A DNA stretch of 64,000 nt. Source: an uncultured Eubacteriales bacterium. GTDB lineage: Bacteria > Bacillota > Clostridia > UBA1381 > UMGS1253. Numbering within the stretch: the stretch's first letter is position 1; each line of letters starts with the position of its first letter. The stretch lies in contig CABUKE010000006.1 in NCBI GenBank assembly GCA_902492065.1, forward strand, positions 1 to 64,000, given 5' to 3'. Both the position numbers and the translations under genes were made by a program. Below the pieces are notes generated by a model. That model worked only from the letters and a program-made list of their open reading frames with translations, did no database searches and was not told the origin of the DNA. Positions 61,251-64,000 of the stretch are shown here, piece after piece.

Positions 61251-64000
61251 ATGAACATGTTAAAGCGTATGGCATCTGTAGCTGTTGTGGCTATCATGAT
61301 GCTGCAAATCGCAGTATTTGCTGCTCCTGTCCCGTCTGATGTAGTCGGGACGGAGTATGAAGGTGCTGCATCCCTGCTCTGTGCATTGGAGATTATGGTT
61401 GGTGATGGCGATAACTTTAATCCTGATGATAACATCACAAGAGCAGAATTTGCACAGATTTTGATGAAGACACTGGCTCTTGACATGGCGGCTGAAGCGT
61501 ATAGCCCGGTTGGACTGTTTACGGACGTTCCGACTACGGAGTGGTACGCAGCTCCGGTAGAGTTGGGTGCTGGAATCGGTGCAATTAAGGGCTATGGCGA
61601 CGGAACATTTGGCCCGAATGACAATGTATTGGGTGTTGAGGCTGTAAAGATGATGACATTTGCATGCGGCCACGACATTCGCGCTGAGGAGAACGGCGGC
61701 TATCCGTCGGGTTACCTTGCTACGGCGCAGGAGATTGGCATGCTGAAGGGAATTACCGGAATTGATTTCAATGTGCCGATGACAAGAGGGCAGGCTGCTG
61801 TTCTCTGCGCAAATACTTTGAAAGTAGATATGCTGAAGAAAGTTTCCACAGGCGACAAGATCACGTATATTGAAACAAAGGGCGTTAACCTTCTTTCTGA
61901 GAAGCATGATGTATACAAGGTAGACGGTATTGTTACGGCAAACGACGTAACAAGCCTGTGGGAGTCGAGCGTTCTGCGCGAGGGCACCGTTCAGATTGAG
62001 TATGGTAATACGAGCGGTATCTATGAGGTTGGCGAAACAACGGTTGCAGATGCACTTGGCAAATACATTAGAGCTTACTATCGTTATGACGAGGACTTGG
62101 ATGAGAGCGTAATTATTTCTTACGAAGTTCTTGGAAACAAAACTACAGTTGATGAAGTTAACCTGAGTGATATTGATTACAACACAATTACAAACACAAA
62201 GGTTGAGTATTGGAAAGACAAAGAGAATGATACCCGCACAACGGATATCAAGATTGCTTCGACACCGTCCCTGATTTTCAACGGTGCAGCGAGAACGAAG
62301 AATGCATCTGTTGTTGAAACATTTAACCAGATTGAGAATGAAGGTTTGACAGGTGTTGCTAAGTTTATTGACTATGACAGTGATGGTACGGCTGATGTAG
62401 TGAATATTATGGCCTATGAAACAATTGTTGTTTCGAGAACCGATACGAAGAACTACATCATTACAAAGGAAGCGGATACCTATATTAATGGTAATAACAA
62501 GGTAACAGTTGATGTTGAATCTTCGAACGTTACAGCAGAAATTGTTGATATCGATGGCGACGAACTCGAGTTCTCTGACATTGCAAAGGGCGACATCATC
62601 ACACTTGCAAAGAGTGATGAAGGAAATGCGCGTGAGTATGTATATATCCAGGTTTGCAATGATTCCGTAGAAGGCGAGATCACGGAGATTGGTACGGACG
62701 ACGATAAGTTTGTTCTGACGATTGACGGCGAGCGTTATGAGCTTACGGACGGCTATATGAACTACATCACGAATGGCCAGGGGATCGGCGCTGAGTCGAA
62801 CCAGATTAAAGTTAAGGTTGGTACAAGCGGCGAATTCTTCCTCAATGCATTTGGTGAGATTGCTTATGACAAGCTGTCCGGAACAAGTTCCTCCGCTACG
62901 TTTGGTTTCTTGAAGACGTATGCAGTAGGTAAGGGAACGGATGACACGTTGCAGTTTAAAATTTATACAGACGGTGCATATGCAGAGTATTCTGCAGCGT
63001 CGAAGGTTGAGGTAGATGGCGTTACTACCAAAACAACAGCAGAATTGGTGGCACGTCTGGAAAACTCGATTAATCAGGTTGCAAGCAACTATTACTCGGG
63101 TGAAATGATGACGGCGATGCTCTTTGAAACGGATTCGAACGGTAAGATTCGTATGATTGATACACCGTTCAAAGCAAATGAAGAATCCGAGTACACGCTT
63201 CAGCCGGTTAAGGGTGGTTCCCTTGCGTTCCAGTCCCTCAAGTATAATTCGACTACGAAGAGATTGGGTTCGTTGATGGGCGTAGAAGCTTCGGCTGTTG
63301 TAATTCAGCTGCCGGAGAGCGCAGATGATCTCAATACAACTTCTAAGTTGTCGATGGTGAATGCATCTGGTTGGGCAAATGAGCAGTCGGTAAACATTCA
63401 GGGCTTGACGACAGACCCGGATTCTTATAATTTGCAGTATGGTATCATTAAGAGTGCAGAGGGTGGTCGGAATCTTGGTGATACGCCGACACAGCAGCAT
63501 GACAAGCAGATGTTTATCGTATCCTCGGTATCTAAGGTATTGGATAGCGAAGGCGAAGAAACCCTTATGCTGACAGGTTTGCAGGAAGGCGCAGAGAAAG
63601 AAGTTATGGTAGATGCTGAGTATTACCAGAGCGACCTCTACACCGATGTCTGGAGCTTTGATGCTTCTAGCAAAGATAGTGCAAAGAATATATTTGCAAG
63701 TTATGCAGATCAGGTAACTGAATCGCCGGAGCGTAAGTCGCAGATTCTCCTGCCAGGTGACGCGATTCGTTTCAATACGAACAGCGAAGGCGAAATGATT
63801 TATGCAAAGCCGGTCTACCTGATTGATGCAAAAGTATTTAAAGCAGATGACCAGGGTAATACGCAGGGTTCGACTCGGTATCGTGCACTTGACCTTGCGC
63901 TTGTAAACGAGATTGAGGATGACAATGCATTCTTCAAGTACATTATTGAAAAGAAAACTGGCGGCGGTAACGCAGCAACGGCTATTCTCACAGTTGATGA
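61251..64000 (+). CDS. SLH-domain surface protein, cut by the window end
   Basis: An open frame of at least 916 codons. ATG at 61251 follows AAGGGGG. After the signal peptide (MNMLKRMASVAVVAIMMLQIAVFAA) come SLH repeats: EGAASLLCALEIMVGDGDNFNPDDNITRAEFAQIL, FTDVPTTEWYAAPVELGAGIGAIKGYGDGTFGPNDNVLGVEAV and a third YLATAQEIGMLKGITGIDFNVPMTRGQAAVL. The rest is beta-rich, with DGDELEFSDIAKGDIITLAKSDEGN-type segments that resemble the SLH protein at 12168-14540. The stop lies beyond the window. It starts 36 bp after the giant SLH gene, with no terminator seen between them. Confidence 0.85.
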   Translation, partial: MNMLKRMASVAVVAIMMLQIAVFAAPVPSDVVGTEYEGAASLLCALEIMVGDGDNFNPDDNITRAEFAQILMKTLALDMAAEAYSPVGLFTDVPTTEWYAAPVELGAGIGAIKGYGDGTFGPNDNVLGVEAVKMMTFACGHDIRAEENGGYPSGYLATAQEIGMLKGITGIDFNVPMTRGQAAVLCANTLKVDMLKKVSTGDKITYIETKGVNLLSEKHDVYKVDGIVTANDVTSLWESSVLREGTVQIEYGNTSGIYEVGETTVADALGKYIRAYYRYDEDLDESVIISYEVLGNKTTVDEVNLSDIDYNTITNTKVEYWKDKENDTRTTDIKIASTPSLIFNGAARTKNASVVETFNQIENEGLTGVAKFIDYDSDGTADVVNIMAYETIVVSRTDTKNYIITKEADTYINGNNKVTVDVESSNVTAEIVDIDGDELEFSDIAKGDIITLAKSDEGNAREYVYIQVCNDSVEGEITEIGTDDDKFVLTIDGERYELTDGYMNYITNGQGIGAESNQIKVKVGTSGEFFLNAFGEIAYDKLSGTSSSATFGFLKTYAVGKGTDDTLQFKIYTDGAYAEYSAASKVEVDGVTTKTTAELVARLENSINQVASNYYSGEMMTAMLFETDSNGKIRMIDTPFKANEESEYTLQPVKGGSLAFQSLKYNSTTKRLGSLMGVEASAVVIQLPESADDLNTTSKLSMVNASGWANEQSVNIQGLTTDPDSYNLQYGIIKSAEGGRNLGDTPTQQHDKQMFIVSSVSKVLDSEGEETLMLTGLQEGAEKEVMVDAEYYQSDLYTDVWSFDASSKDSAKNIFASYADQVTESPERKSQILLPGDAIRFNTNSEGEMIYAKPVYLIDAKVFKADDQGNTQGSTRYRALDLALVNEIEDDNAFFKYIIEKKTGGGNAATAILTVD

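Noticed and set aside
61260..63500. A very long antisense open frame (746 codons) opposite the SLH gene
   Set aside because: It is a by-product of codon bias in the SLH gene. The product has no domain and is rich in Cys, Arg and Asn; the + strand frame has a signal peptide and SLH repeats.

Overview
The window looks like the chromosome of an anaerobic, Gram-positive gut-type Clostridia bacterium of moderate GC content. The evidence is SLH-domain surface proteins, an rnfCDGEAB operon, MecA, a vanG-type cluster, a 2-hydroxyacyl-CoA dehydratase-type locus, and tRNAs with encoded CCA. Genes for galacturonate use (altronate dehydratase, tagaturonate reductase, a KdgF-like cupin) beside a 2,104-residue secreted alpha/beta-hydrolase with carbohydrate-binding-like modules suggest a pectin user, perhaps related to Monoglobus. 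That placement is inference.

Layout. 1-12 kb: the end of tRNA-Asn, an XRE regulator with operator-like half-sites, the giant secreted hydrolase, a sugar isomerase-like TIM barrel, a DapB/DAPDH-like dehydrogenase, and uxaA-uxaB on the minus strand. 12-20.5 kb: a YknXYZ/MacAB-like exporter operon that runs into an SLH protein, then a manganese catalase and an M23 peptidase. 20.6-24.6 kb: two tRNA-Ser genes, then a SAM methyltransferase gene cut by a 2.8 kb AT-rich element flanked by a 5-bp repeat. Removing the element restores a 256-residue frame. The element holds a serine recombinase, a truncated tyrosine recombinase, three look-alike promoters and two very strong hairpins.

24.6-33.3 kb: a stalk/MORN-like protein, then vanR-vanS-vanW-vanG-vanT with no vanXY or vanY in view, then ferritin. 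33.5-37.2 kb: a DUF2229/HgdB/activase locus in which the first gene has an in-frame stop and the second a +1 frameshift, while the activase is intact. 37.4-41.3 kb: a lipoprotein, an unknown AT-rich gene, a large serine recombinase remnant and an IS3-type transposase.

41.4-47 kb: tRNA-Ser(GGA), pgsA, rpmB, a 32-residue Cys-rich membrane peptide, an Lrp regulator with an aminotransferase, a strongly base-paired noncoding segment of about 350 nt that I propose is a structured RNA, a ribbon-helix-helix protein and mecA. 47-53 kb: the Rnf complex. 53.6-64 kb: kdgF-like cupin, AraC regulator, and two large surface proteins with SLH domains, the last cut by the window end.

The most interesting items are the candidate structured RNA (45555-45911), the 2.8 kb element with its exact in-silico excision, the vanG cluster without a peptidase, and the doubly damaged dehydratase locus. 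All promoters, RNA folds and homologies were judged by eye only.
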